Positions 1 through 8,376 of a stretch of DNA of 35,079 bases are shown in pieces (the stretch's first letter is position 1; the number at the start of each line of letters is the position of its first letter). A model generated the notes under the pieces. It was not told the DNA's origin, did not search any database, and saw only the letters and a list, made by a program, of their open reading frames with translations. The position numbers and the translations under genes were made by a program. This DNA comes from Candidatus Abyssobacteria bacterium SURF_5. GTDB taxonomy: Bacteria > Abyssobacteria > SURF-5. The stretch lies in assembly GCA_003598085.1 (NCBI GenBank), contig QZKU01000140.1, forward strand, positions 1-35,079, read 5' to 3'.

Positions 1-50
1 TCCTTTGCGAATACACAAAAAAGGTATACACCATTTCGCTCTCAAAATGG
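1..50 (-). terminator. Possible weak terminator of the beta-helix gene
   Basis: A 6-bp inverted repeat (31-36 with 45-50, 8-nt loop) overlaps the stop codon of the gene at 42-1799. On the minus strand it is followed about 8 nt later by six T residues (plus-strand A run at 17-22). The gap between stem and T run is longer than usual, so this is only a candidate. Confidence 0.3.
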
Positions 51-1799
51 CGGGGTTTGATTCGATCCTAGGTGGCGGGTTTTAAGTGACCGCTGACAAA
101 ACGACCAGACCTCATCACTGGTAACAATGGTCAGTGGGTCATAATCACGATCGACGCCCCGCACGCGCCAATACACTTGCCGTCCAGACGGAATTCTTTC
201 CCACATCCAGGAGGGTGCTGTCCAACTCGTCGTAAGAATGATCTCATGCATGTTTTCATACGTGGACCAAAAGGGAAAGAAAGGCGGCAATGAAAAATCA
301 ACTGCATAGGCGTTGTCTTGCCCTGCGTCAACCGTCCACGTGAATGTTGGAGGACCAGACAATGTGCTTCCATTGATGGGAGATTCGAGGTTTATTTGTG
401 AGAGATAGACAATCTGGACAAATTCGTCGGCACCTATATCAAAACCTGCGCCTTGCGGGCGAATGTCACCGTCGATATCTTCATATATTCCGGCGTCTGT
501 TCCGGCGTCAACGCATGGGGAGGCCGAAGCAAGATGATAATCACTTTCACCGATGAATATAGGGTCAGCATTTATATTTCCCTCTTCCCACCAGAGAACG
601 CTACTGGGGTCCAAGTGGATTTCGGATTCTCCTCCCTCAACGTCGCTGTAGCTAACAATCAGCGGATACGGCCAAGAATCACCTTTCAGTGCCACCTGAG
701 GACCGTAAGCTGCTAAATTTCCCCACAGGATGCAATTGGTAAGAGAGCCAGCGAATCCAATGGAACAAATCCCGCCCCCATAGTTGGCGGAATTATCACT
801 GATAGTGCAGTTTGTCACAGGACAAGGGGAGTCTGAGCAACAAATTCCGCCTCCATCCGTAGCGGAATTGCCACTAATGTTGCAGTTCCTAATGGATATT
901 TCCGAAGAAAGCACGCAATGAATTCCCCCGCCAGAATTGACTGCCGAATTCCCGAGTATGAAACATCTGTCAATGAACGTTGTTCCCATTGCGAAAATTC
1001 CGCCACCCGCTTCCCCAGTAGCCTGATTCTGACTTATAATGCAATCGATAATTTCTACTGGAGACAATGTCGAACCATAAATGGAGTAGATTCCCCCGCC
1101 CGATCCAGCAACCCAGTTTCCACTGATGGTGCTATGGGAGACGATCACCTTTCCGTATATTCCGCCACCCAGGAGCGCAACGTTGTCGTTGATGACGCAG
1201 TCATTAACAGTAATCGCCTTGCTTGAGAAATTAGCGATTCCCCCACCTCTATGGTAATCCCAAATATCACTGGCTGAATTACCGCTAATTACACAATTGC
1301 TGACCGTTGGCGAAAAGTTGTGATGAATGGAGTCAAAACAAATTCCTCCTCCATCATCTGCTAGGTTTGCGGTGAGGACACAGTTTCTAATGATGGGTGA
1401 AGAATCATTACAAAAAATCGCACCTCCAATCCCGCGTTCAGTCGGCGACGGCTCGCATACATTCCCATTTGTGATTGTAAATCCATCAATTATTGAGGTA
1501 GATACTTCACCTGAATGAAAATAGAAACCCCTGCCGTCACCCTTGCAGTCAATGATGCAGTTATCTGGCCCGTTCTCAGACTTCAGTGTCAGCGCCTTCC
1601 CCTTGAAATCGAGGTTCTTGTTTCCGGTTCCCGTATACGTACCATCGCGCACGATGACGGTATCACCGCCGGTCGCCGCATCCAGCGCCGCCTGGATAGT
1701 GCCGTAATCATCCGGCACATAGTAAGTTGTGGCAATCGCAGGAGAGGAAAGGAGAAGAGGAACTGCAACAACAAGAAGTACCCGCCGCGCCCAATGCAT
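42..1799 (-). CDS. Secreted parallel beta-helix (choice-of-anchor Q-type) protein with C-terminal Fn3-like module
   Basis: 585 residues. A signal peptide (about 1-23, ending SSPAIA) is followed by YYVPDDYGTIQAALDAA and DTVIVRDGTYTG, the usual N-terminal cap of pectate-lyase-like right-handed beta-helices. The middle (about 110-380) is a run of coils with repeated GGGI and NCxISGNSA patterns. Residues around 390-450 (ADPIFIGESDYHLASASPCV, DAGTD, GADEF) match the closing segment of choice-of-anchor Q proteins. The last ~110 residues form a separate Fn3-like domain (PTFTW, VYWRVRG, DEVWSF) shared with the genes at 2354 and 32138. The start is set by GGAGG five bases before the ATG. It is probably surface-exposed or extracellular. 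No catalytic residues can be assigned, so polysaccharide binding or cleavage is only a family-level guess. Confidence 0.85.
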   Translation of the reverse strand: MHWARRVLLVVAVPLLLSSPAIATTYYVPDDYGTIQAALDAATGGDTVIVRDGTYTGTGNKNLDFKGKALTLKSENGPDNCIIDCKGDGRGFYFHSGEVSTSIIDGFTITNGNVCEPSPTERGIGGAIFCNDSSPIIRNCVLTANLADDGGGICFDSIHHNFSPTVSNCVISGNSASDIWDYHRGGGIANFSSKAITVNDCVINDNVALLGGGIYGKVIVSHSTISGNWVAGSGGGIYSIYGSTLSPVEIIDCIISQNQATGEAGGGIFAMGTTFIDRCFILGNSAVNSGGGIHCVLSSEISIRNCNISGNSATDGGGICCSDSPCPVTNCTISDNSANYGGGICSIGFAGSLTNCILWGNLAAYGPQVALKGDSWPYPLIVSYSDVEGGESEIHLDPSSVLWWEEGNINADPIFIGESDYHLASASPCVDAGTDAGIYEDIDGDIRPQGAGFDIGADEFVQIVYLSQINLESPINGSTLSGPPTFTWTVDAGQDNAYAVDFSLPPFFPFWSTYENMHEIILTTSWTAPSWMWERIPSGRQVYWRVRGVDRDYDPLTIVTSDEVWSFCQRSLKTRHLGSNQTPPF

Positions 1800-1832
1800 A
1801 GCATCCTCCGTCTCATTAGTTCTAAAAGAAAC

Positions 1833-1886
1833 TCATTGCTTATAGAACGACCACACCTCATCGCTGTATACAACCGTCAGGGGGCC
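1833..1886 (-). pseudogene. Orphan C-terminal stump of the shared Fn3-like module
   Basis: The minus strand reads GPLTVVYSDEVWSFYKQ then TGA. This matches the final residues of the neighbouring secreted proteins (LTPIYSEEVWSLYKE at 2354 and LTIVTSDEVWSF in the 42-1799 gene). Upstream the frame is lost after about 17 residues, with no start or signal peptide. The DNA is also close to 2358-2400. It is best read as the leftover of a third tandem copy or a recombination scar. Confidence 0.6.
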
Positions 1887-2166
1887 ATGGTGGCTTCTTC
1901 GCTGACGTAAAAATAAATTCGCGCTCCTTCGACAAGCTAGAGGACAGGTTTCGGCCGATAAATGTTTCTGAGTGCTCAATGGTCTTACTTCTCGACCAAG
2001 CTTGGTTCCAAAACCAAAAAACCATTTTCTAAGGAGTGATTATTCCTCACCCTTGTCCAGGATAATTGGAGAAGGGCCTTTCAGAGATTAAGAACGCACG
2101 ATTTTTCAAGCTTGGGCCTCTCAGAAAATGAAGTTTCTTCGCTGTTAGATTCAGAGAAAGGTCTCA

Positions 2167-2187
2167 AGTCCCGCGCCGCGCGGGACT
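2167..2187. repeat. Perfect GC-rich inverted repeat
   Basis: AGTCCCGCG, three bases, then its exact reverse complement. It lies about 170 bp downstream of the propeller gene. No T run follows on either strand, so it is a poor intrinsic terminator. It could be an RNA stabiliser, a dispersed palindrome or a protein site. Confidence 0.5.
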
Positions 2188-2353
2188 AACAGGGATAACG
2201 GAGGGAAAAGATATTCCCGCTTCTGTGCTCTGTTTCCTCTGTTACCTCCTGTTGAGGAATTCTTTTCCCTGTTTCTTATGCAATCTCCCCCAGCCCCCTT
2301 GAGGGGCGGGATAGCCTCCTGTTCCGCTCTTGGAGATACTTGGGCAACAGTGA

Positions 2354-3817
2354 TTATTCCTTATATAACGACCACACCTCTTCGCTATAGATCGGTGTCA
2401 GCGGGGCGGAGTCCAGATCGGCGGCGCGGACTCGCCAGTAGACCTGTTGGCCGGGCGATATGAGGCTCCAAACCGGATTGGGCATGGTCCATGAAAGTTC
2501 GTGAATCGGTCGTCTCAGGTCTTCCCACGTGGAGCGGAACGGGCCTTCGGGAGATAATGCGATATCGACGGCAAACCTGTTATCCTCTCCCCCGTTGGCC
2601 AGGTATTCAAAGGTTGGGGCGGAACTTAACGTTGCGCCGTCGGCAGGAAGTAACAGATTCAATTGCGTCAGTTGCGCGTCGGTTTTAATTAACCATGCGT
2701 CCCATGCGCCCATCCCGAAGGACAGCGTGTCTCCGCTGATGATAAAACCTCCATCGGTGGTCTGGCGGATGCACTGCCCCCTATCCTCATCCGGTCCACC
2801 GAAGGTTCTACTCCATTTCAGGTTTCCCTCTGCGTCTGTTTTCAGCAGCAAGACGTTGTTATCTCTTGTTTCAGAGGACACTGTATATCCAGCGATAATG
2901 AAGCCGCCATCTGCTGTTCGCCGGAGGCTGCGGGGAGTGTTGTAGCTTTCATCTCCAAAGGTTTTGTCCCACAGAACGTTTCCGTATCTGTCGGTTTTTG
3001 CCAACAATATGTCTCCGGCCCCTTCGCCATAGGAGAAGGTTTCGGCGACGAAGACGAAGCCGCCATCGGGAGATTCCTGGACGTCGTAACAAGTCTCAGA
3101 AAGGTCTCCTCCATATATTTTCGACCATTCCACGTATCCGTTGAGGTTCGTCTTTATCAGCCAGGCATCCGAGTTTGCTGCGAAGGAGGTGGTCCTTCCT
3201 CCGATGATAAAACCGCCATCGCTGGTTTGCTTGACACTGTTTCCGTGATCGCTATCGGGTCCGCCAAAAGTGTTATTCCACAGCATATTCCCATTTTCGT
3301 CTATTCTGATCAGCCAGACATCCCGCCGGCCGGCCCCGTAGGAAGATGTGTAACCGGTAAGGATATAGCCGTTCTCTTGTACTTCCTCGATGCTGTAACA
3401 AGCGTCTCCGCCTGCTAACCCGAAGATGCTCTCCCACTCCGTATTTCCATTTGAATCAGTCTTTACCACATATACATCCATATCACCCCGGTCGGCTTGT
3501 CGCTCTCCGCAAATTATGTAGCCGCCGTCGGAAGTCTGCCGCACGTCATATCCCCAGTCGAAGTTGGGGCCGCCGAAAGTTTTGTCCCATTCTGCAGTCC
3601 CGTACATATCGGTTTTGACCAACCACATATCCGCCTCGCCGGCGCCGAGCGAGGTAGTCATTCCTGCGACAATAAAGCCGCCGTCGCTCGTTTCCATTAC
3701 ACTGGCACCATGTTCGCTGTCGATTCCGCCAAGCGTGACATCCCAGTCAGCCACTACGTTAGAAGAAAAGAGAAGCAGGAAAAATGAAAGTGCAATCGAC
3801 CTCATTAAATTGCACAT
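2354..3817 (-). CDS. Secreted seven-repeat propeller-like protein with C-terminal Fn3-like module
   Basis: 487 residues. The signal peptide is about 1-23 (SFFLLLFSSNVVA then DWDV). Residues 25-375 contain seven repeats of about 50 residues, each running FGG..D.G.SV.QTSDGGFI, then GxTxS, then a D.WLxKTDxNGxxxW segment; the third and fifth are the most divergent. Seven such repeats fit a seven-bladed beta-propeller. The last ~105 residues (from LLLPADGATLSSAPTFEY to EEVWSLYKE) are the module shared with the genes at 42 and 32138. The start follows AAAGGAGG with a 6-nt spacer and a good promoter lies upstream. Proteins of this repeat type are usually exported and have no assigned activity. I infer a surface or extracellular binding role. 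Confidence 0.85.
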   Translation of the reverse strand: MCNLMRSIALSFFLLLFSSNVVADWDVTLGGIDSEHGASVMETSDGGFIVAGMTTSLGAGEADMWLVKTDMYGTAEWDKTFGGPNFDWGYDVRQTSDGGYIICGERQADRGDMDVYVVKTDSNGNTEWESIFGLAGGDACYSIEEVQENGYILTGYTSSYGAGRRDVWLIRIDENGNMLWNNTFGGPDSDHGNSVKQTSDGGFIIGGRTTSFAANSDAWLIKTNLNGYVEWSKIYGGDLSETCYDVQESPDGGFVFVAETFSYGEGAGDILLAKTDRYGNVLWDKTFGDESYNTPRSLRRTADGGFIIAGYTVSSETRDNNVLLLKTDAEGNLKWSRTFGGPDEDRGQCIRQTTDGGFIISGDTLSFGMGAWDAWLIKTDAQLTQLNLLLPADGATLSSAPTFEYLANGGEDNRFAVDIALSPEGPFRSTWEDLRRPIHELSWTMPNPVWSLISPGQQVYWRVRAADLDSAPLTPIYSEEVWSLYKE

Positions 3818-3858
3818 TTGAAGCCTCCTTTCAGGGGACTATTCCTATGATGATCAAA

Positions 3859-3887
3859 ATTTTATAGCAGTAAAACGCAGAAGTCAA
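3859..3887 (-). promoter_or_regulatory. Sigma-70-like promoter for the propeller gene
   Basis: On the minus strand TTGACT (3882-3887) is followed after 17 bases by TAAAAT (3859-3864), about 40 bp before the start codon at 3817. Confidence 0.65.
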
Positions 3888-4010
3888 GTCTCTCTCAGGG
3901 AAGCCCGCTAATTCTGTTTACCGCCGGCTTCGGGTTTATTGAAGCTGGAAGGCGAGTGCCATTCACTTAGGCAGCACACAAGACGGGCGGCGCTCGCGCC
4001 AGGTTTGCTT

Positions 4011-4028
4011 GCAGGCAAGATGGCCTGC
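4011..4028. repeat. Short hairpin resembling a dispersed intergenic repeat
   Basis: GCAGGC, AAGATG, GCCTGC: a 6-bp stem with a 6-nt loop, followed by GCTAC. From memory, similar GCAGGCAAGATGCCTGC-like elements are dispersed in several uncultured bacterial genomes. Only one copy is visible here, so family membership is not shown. Confidence 0.35.
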
Positions 4029-4329
4029 GCTACGACGGATTCGTATGTTGCCCGGTTTTCGAACTTACCAGGAGATGTGTTGCGTCGGATCCTCAGCGAA
4101 AGATATGAGGCTGAGGCTTTTTGAGCTAATAGAGGTTCTTCAAGGTTGCGGGAGCCTTGCGGGGCCTGGCTCCATGGGAAAAGTCGAAACCGCCGCATTT
4201 GACGGGACTTTGGTAGAATTGCTAAGATTATTGCGGGAAAAGGGCTTGATCCTGTTTGCGCTGCAGCCTTTGCCGGATGAAAGCGGTCGAATTCTCTCGT
4301 GGCGAGACGTTGCGAGATGTCGATACGGA

Positions 4330-5166
4330 ATGAAGAAAATACTTCTGTGGTACATATTCCTCAGTTTTCTGCTGATTCCTGCGGCCGTATTCGCTCGATT
4401 TGAAGTGTTGCCCCGCTATAAGATTCAACGTGAGCGCACCGATCCCTCGGTGATTCTGGTCGGGCCGTCTTTCGTTCGCAGGCTGGGCGAATTCGAGCAT
4501 GCGCAGAATTTTGCGAAGGATGCCATCCTTCCCTGTGAGACAACGAAGATAATCGAGCAATACTGCCAGCCGAGCGATACTATCCTCTACGGGCTCTGCG
4601 TGATAAACACGAGCATGACTCGGTATTCAACGGCCCACGTATCAATTCCCGCGCGCAAGGATCTGATTTCCTGGCTTTGGCGGCGGATAGTCGATCCAAT
4701 ACCGGAAAGATATATGAGTGTCACCTCGAAGGACCAGGAAATAGTCGATCTGGCTTTGCCCCCCGAAAGCTTTCCAGCGCTGGACCGGGAAGAGGCGGCA
4801 GGGCAGCTAAAATGGCTTTCGCTTCGATTACAGAAGCAGGGCGTCGATCTTGCTTTTTTCGTGAAGCTGCACAAGAAACATCCAAACATCACGTTTCTCA
4901 TCTTCCCGATCGCCGACCTTGCCTCGCCTGAAGATGCGGATGCTTTTGCGAAGGACATCGATCTCGTCATCGCCGCGCAAGAAGAATTCCGTGACAAACT
5001 CAAAGCGGCGAACATTCCGGCTATCTATCTGCCGCCATTGCCCTCGAAGGAATTCATCGACATCTGCCATTACACCGGACAAGGGAACGCGATCCTCCGG
5101 TCCAAGATCGAGGGCATCATCGTCGAGAGGCCGGTGCAAGTTGTCAGCTCAACGTCGGTAAACTAG
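4330..5166 (+). CDS. SGNH/DltD-like hydrolase-fold membrane protein
   Basis: 278 residues from the ATG that begins MKKILLWYIF. An N-terminal membrane segment (about 4-22) places the rest outside the cytoplasm. Residues 38-50 (DPSVILVGPSFVRRL) look like block I of SGNH hydrolases, with Ser47 as candidate nucleophile. Near the C terminus, D244-x2-H247 (FIDICHYTGQGNAI) looks like block V. This arrangement, an anchor followed by an SGNH fold, resembles DltD/AlgJ-type proteins that act on acyl or acetyl groups of envelope polymers. The GPS at block I differs from the usual GDS/GSS. The frame stays open upstream to about 4009 without a signal or motif, so I rejected that start; the ribosome site at 4330 is weak. 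The substrate is unknown and no polymer-synthesis genes are adjacent. Confidence 0.65.
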   Translation: MKKILLWYIFLSFLLIPAAVFARFEVLPRYKIQRERTDPSVILVGPSFVRRLGEFEHAQNFAKDAILPCETTKIIEQYCQPSDTILYGLCVINTSMTRYSTAHVSIPARKDLISWLWRRIVDPIPERYMSVTSKDQEIVDLALPPESFPALDREEAAGQLKWLSLRLQKQGVDLAFFVKLHKKHPNITFLIFPIADLASPEDADAFAKDIDLVIAAQEEFRDKLKAANIPAIYLPPLPSKEFIDICHYTGQGNAILRSKIEGIIVERPVQVVSSTSVN

Positions 5167-5336
5167 GGGCACGGCCTTTTTCCAGATACATTCCCGCGAA
5201 TACAGTAAGAGATTTCGCTCTCTTCAGTCCTCATAATTGTTCTTCTTCGCAAGCGGAGTGCCAATACCGGGCAGGAGCATTTCGGGCAGACTGCATCACA
5301 ATACGTAAACTATTCTGATCAAACTTAAAATTCCTC

Positions 5337-5365
5337 TTGACATAATTGCTTTACAATGATATATG
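5337..5365 (+). promoter_or_regulatory. Sigma-70-like promoter for the 5416-6888 gene pair
   Basis: TTGACA (5337-5342), a 17-base spacer and TATATG (5360-5365), about 50 bp before the start at 5416. Confidence 0.65.
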
Positions 5366-5415
5366 AATAGTGCTGTGGCAATGGCGAATGGCGCGGGGAG
5401 GAAAAGGAGGCGCGT

Positions 5416-5880
5416 ATGCACAGGCAAATTTTTACCGTTGTGGCGTCGGTACTGTTGGTCTTCATTTATCCGGCACTGGGCTGGGCGGGGTTCTGTCTCG
5501 ATTCAAACCTTTATTGCCAAGACTATTATCTGAATGTCACGCCGCTGGAGGGCGGCTTGTACGAATTGCATGGGTATGAGTACGGCTGCGGCGAGAAAGC
5601 CATAACGTTGAGCGGCACCGCAATCGTGTACGGCGAGTACGTCTATATATGTTTCAATTTAGCCAGCGGCGTAACGGGCGGCGACTATGGCTCCGCTCAG
5701 ACGTTCAGTGTAGTGATGGATCTCTCGACCATGGAAGGGTTTGGATTGTGGAATGCCTTCTATCTGATTAGCGGCGAGGTGTTCGGCAGTGGCGGAATCG
5801 ATGAGAATGTGCTGCGCCCGTGCGCCAATCCGGAAGCCGGTTTGCTGGTAACCGAGCCCAGCAAGCTCGAGTATCGCTGA
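5416..5880 (+). CDS. Small secreted protein of unknown function
   Basis: 154 residues, family not recognised. A clear signal peptide (about 1-24, VVASVLLVFIYPALGWA then GFCLD) gives a mature protein of about 130 residues with five cysteines and many aromatic and glycine residues, typical of a small beta-rich periplasmic or extracellular protein. The start is well supported: AGGAGG lies five bases upstream and a promoter at 5337-5365. Only three bases separate its stop from the DUF1573 gene, so the two are almost certainly co-transcribed and coupled. Function is unassigned. Confidence 0.75.
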   Translation: MHRQIFTVVASVLLVFIYPALGWAGFCLDSNLYCQDYYLNVTPLEGGLYELHGYEYGCGEKAITLSGTAIVYGEYVYICFNLASGVTGGDYGSAQTFSVVMDLSTMEGFGLWNAFYLISGEVFGSGGIDENVLRPCANPEAGLLVTEPSKLEYR

Positions 5881-5883
5881 CAG

Positions 5884-6888
5884 ATGCGACGTTTCACGCT
5901 GATTGCCTTGGCAATCGTTGCTGCGGCCCTCTTGATTTTTATTTTGGACGAAGAGGTGGTGGCGCAGTTTGATGCCGGCCGAAGGCGTCTGACGGTCGAA
6001 AAGGCGCTGCACGATTTCGGGCAGGTTGAGGAAGGCGAAATCGTCAGCGCTTCTTTCATCATTTTCAATGGAACTGATGAACCTGTTCGCATAGAGAGTG
6101 CACGCTCGGACCGGGCCGATACCAAGTGCAATTGCTCTGCCCGGCTACTACCGCCAGGCGAGCACGCGAAGCTTGAGGCGACTCTTGATACCGCCAGCCT
6201 GCGCGGAAAAGTGGTCAGGAACATATCACTTGCGGTTCATGATCCGGACCGGCGCGAGCTTTCGTTTACTCTTTCCGTGACCGTTGAGCCGCTGCTTGCA
6301 TTTATCCAACCATTTGTGTTCGTGGGACAGCTTCCGAAAGGAGCGTCGTATTCGGGAAAGATTCGGCTGGTTGGGAAACTGGCGGCTGAAAAGAAACCTT
6401 CCGAATTAACCGTAGAAACGTCAGTGCGAGGAATTGAAGCCTTCATCGTCTCACGGGCGGGACCCCGGCAGGAGTTGGAGATGCACTATGTTCTGCTGCC
6501 GGAACTGCGAGCGGGCTCATTTGAAGAAATGATTACCGTTGCCGCGGAGAATCCGTCTGCGTCCGCCCAGTTGCAACTGATTGGGCAGAAACTGGGTGAT
6601 ATCACAGTTCATCCCGATCGGCTTCATTTTTTTTCTACAGACCATGCCGGCGAACCAAGCCAAACAATTGAATTCACATCTGAAAAAACCTTCCATATAA
6701 CGGGGATAGAGGATGCCGGCGGTTCTTTGGAGTATGAGCTTCTTATGCTCGAAGAAGGTAAGAGATACAGACTGGATGTGCGCCTGAGGAACCGATCTCA
6801 GGCAAACATCCTCGGACTATTGAAAGTGCATACGGATTTGGCGGAGCAGCCTCTCATAGACATTCCTGTTATTGGCGGCTCCAGATAG
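5884..6888 (+). CDS. DUF1573 domain envelope protein
   Basis: 334 residues. One N-terminal membrane segment (about 4-21) acts as signal or anchor. Residues 35-135 fit DUF1573: HDFGQVEEGEIVSASFIIFN, a pair of cysteines C82-x-C84 where the family often has CxC, then LLPPGE and a L(D)TASLRGK segment. The fold is an immunoglobulin-like beta-sandwich related to ASH/MSP domains. The C-terminal 200 residues look like a second or third diverged beta-sandwich. The family is periplasmic and of uncertain biochemical role. It lies directly behind the secreted protein at 5416, which suggests a joint envelope role. Confidence 0.8.
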   Translation: MRRFTLIALAIVAAALLIFILDEEVVAQFDAGRRRLTVEKALHDFGQVEEGEIVSASFIIFNGTDEPVRIESARSDRADTKCNCSARLLPPGEHAKLEATLDTASLRGKVVRNISLAVHDPDRRELSFTLSVTVEPLLAFIQPFVFVGQLPKGASYSGKIRLVGKLAAEKKPSELTVETSVRGIEAFIVSRAGPRQELEMHYVLLPELRAGSFEEMITVAAENPSASAQLQLIGQKLGDITVHPDRLHFFSTDHAGEPSQTIEFTSEKTFHITGIEDAGGSLEYELLMLEEGKRYRLDVRLRNRSQANILGLLKVHTDLAEQPLIDIPVIGGSR

Positions 6889-6921
6889 CAGCGCTCGAAG
6901 CGGTAAACTGCTCGTGCGGCT

Positions 6922-8376
6922 TTATTCGTTTTTCAGCGGCTGGACTATTACGAAACGGGAATACTCTCCCCGCTTCAGCAGCAAGAGCAGGCCCTTGGTC
7001 TCGCGCTGGCGAACGGCCGCCTGGAATTCCCGGACGTTCTGAACCGGGCGGCGGTTGACCTGCTTGATCACATCGCCCGCGGTGAGGCCCGCTTCCGCGG
7101 CAGGGCTTCCCGGTTCGACCTCTATGATCGCCACCCCTTTTTCTTCAGGACTGATCCCCAGCATCTCTGCAATTTCGCCGGTGATGTCCTGCACTGAGAA
7201 GCCGAACCTTGTTTGCTCCTCCATGAGCGGGGATTGAGGCTCAGGTTCCATGGTTTCATCGGGCATCTCGCCGAGAGCAACCGTCATGGGCAGAGACTTG
7301 CCGTCCCGGAATATCTGGAACTCAACCTCTTGGCCGGGCCTCAACTCAGCCACACGTCGCGACAGGTCCTGGGCATCGACAATCTCTTGGCCATTAAGAG
7401 ATAGCACGATATCCCCCTGTTGCAAACCCGCCTTTTCCGCGGGTCCTCCCGGAATGATCTGGCCGATGATAACGCCCCTCGGCTCTTCGAGTCCAAAGAA
7501 CTCAGCCATTTCCGGAGTCACGTCCTGGATGGCGACGCCCAGCCATCCGCGGATTACTCTCCCTTGCTTCAACTGGGGGAGGAGGTCTTTAGCCATGTTT
7601 ATGGGGATCGCAAAGCCAATCCCCTGGCCTTGGGCAACGATGGCAGTATTGATGCCGACCACTTGTCCGCTCATGTTGTACAACGGGCCGCCGCTGTTAC
7701 CGGGGTTGATGGCGGCATCGGTCTGCAGGAAATCACTGTAGCTTGCTGACAGGTTCCCGCCGCCAATGACGCGCCCTTTGGCGCTGATGATCCCTTGCGT
7801 TACGGTATTTCCGAGCCCGAAGGGATTTCCGACCGCCATTACCCAGTCGCCTACGTCGATTTCGTCGGAGTCACCCAGTTGAGCGGGTCGAGGAAGTTCG
7901 ACATCATCCACGATTTTAATCAGCGCCAATTCCGTTTTTGGGTCACGTCCCACCACGACGCCATCGTAAACCTTCTGATTCTGCATAGTCACTTTTATTT
8001 CGGTCGCATTCTCGATCACATGGTTGTTGGTCAGAATACGACCTTCGCGGTCGATCAGAAAACCGGAGCCCAACGCGTGAGTCCTCAATTCGCTCGGCAT
8101 CTGCCCGAAAAACTTCTCGAACATTTCATCCCCGAAAAATTCGCGAAGGCGGTTCTCAGAGTCAAACAGGCGAGAAGTTTGAATTACCCGCGTTGTTGAC
8201 AAGTTAACGACGGATTCTTTGACTGAATCCACCAACTCATCAAATGGGGGTGGTCCATAGGTTTTCGGCTGCCCGAGGACAGGCTGCGAAAGGACGAGGA
8301 CTGCTGCGAGAGCAAGCGGAAGGATGTTCCCCCACTTTCTCTGAACTTTTTCTCCGGCTATGAAAGATGTATTCAT
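6922..8376 (-). CDS. degP: HtrA/DegP-family periplasmic serine protease with two PDZ domains
   Basis: 484 residues. The signal peptide is about 1-36. A trypsin-like domain (about 45-275) has His119 in LTNNHV and Ser228 in GNSGGPL. Two PDZ domains follow (about 280-375, GWLGVAIQDV, and 390-480, FGFSVQDITGEIAEMLGI). This is the usual Do/DegP layout for periplasmic quality control. The start has AGGAGG seven bases upstream. Oddity: the position 30 residues after His119, where DegP has the catalytic Asp (DxxxDIAL), reads DPKTELALI, so Glu149 replaces Asp (codon GAA, 7930-7932). Either the triad is Ser-His-Glu, or activity is reduced and the protein works more as a chaperone. The gene converges on the DUF1573 gene. 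Confidence 0.93.
   Translation of the reverse strand: MNTSFIAGEKVQRKWGNILPLALAAVLVLSQPVLGQPKTYGPPPFDELVDSVKESVVNLSTTRVIQTSRLFDSENRLREFFGDEMFEKFFGQMPSELRTHALGSGFLIDREGRILTNNHVIENATEIKVTMQNQKVYDGVVVGRDPKTELALIKIVDDVELPRPAQLGDSDEIDVGDWVMAVGNPFGLGNTVTQGIISAKGRVIGGGNLSASYSDFLQTDAAINPGNSGGPLYNMSGQVVGINTAIVAQGQGIGFAIPINMAKDLLPQLKQGRVIRGWLGVAIQDVTPEMAEFFGLEEPRGVIIGQIIPGGPAEKAGLQQGDIVLSLNGQEIVDAQDLSRRVAELRPGQEVEFQIFRDGKSLPMTVALGEMPDETMEPEPQSPLMEEQTRFGFSVQDITGEIAEMLGISPEEKGVAIIEVEPGSPAAEAGLTAGDVIKQVNRRPVQNVREFQAAVRQRETKGLLLLLKRGEYSRFVIVQPLKNE

Larger units (their letters stand above)
1800..2353. other. Gene-free spacer with module remnant and hairpins
   Basis: I see no credible gene here. The spacer holds a decayed 3' end of the Fn3-like module (1833-1886), a perfect 9-bp inverted repeat with a 3-nt loop (2167-2187), a CCCC-TTGA-GGGG hairpin (2295-2306), and a 13-bp direct repeat (AGTGATTATTCCT) near 2035 and 2349. 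The second copy of that repeat abuts the end of the propeller gene, which fits past recombination or duplication between the tandem 3' ends. Confidence 0.6.
3818..4329. other. Intergenic region with promoter and small hairpins
   Basis: This stretch holds the promoter of the propeller gene, a GGCGC-TC-GCGCC hairpin near 3989-4000 and a hairpin at 4011-4028. Open frames run through it on both strands, including an in-frame extension of the gene at 4330. They show no domain, no good ribosome site and no signal peptide, so I treat them as chance. Confidence 0.55.

Noticed and set aside
4009-4329. N-terminal extension of the SGNH-like protein
   Set aside because: It crosses a hairpin-bearing intergenic stretch, lacks motifs and would place the membrane segment in the middle of the protein.
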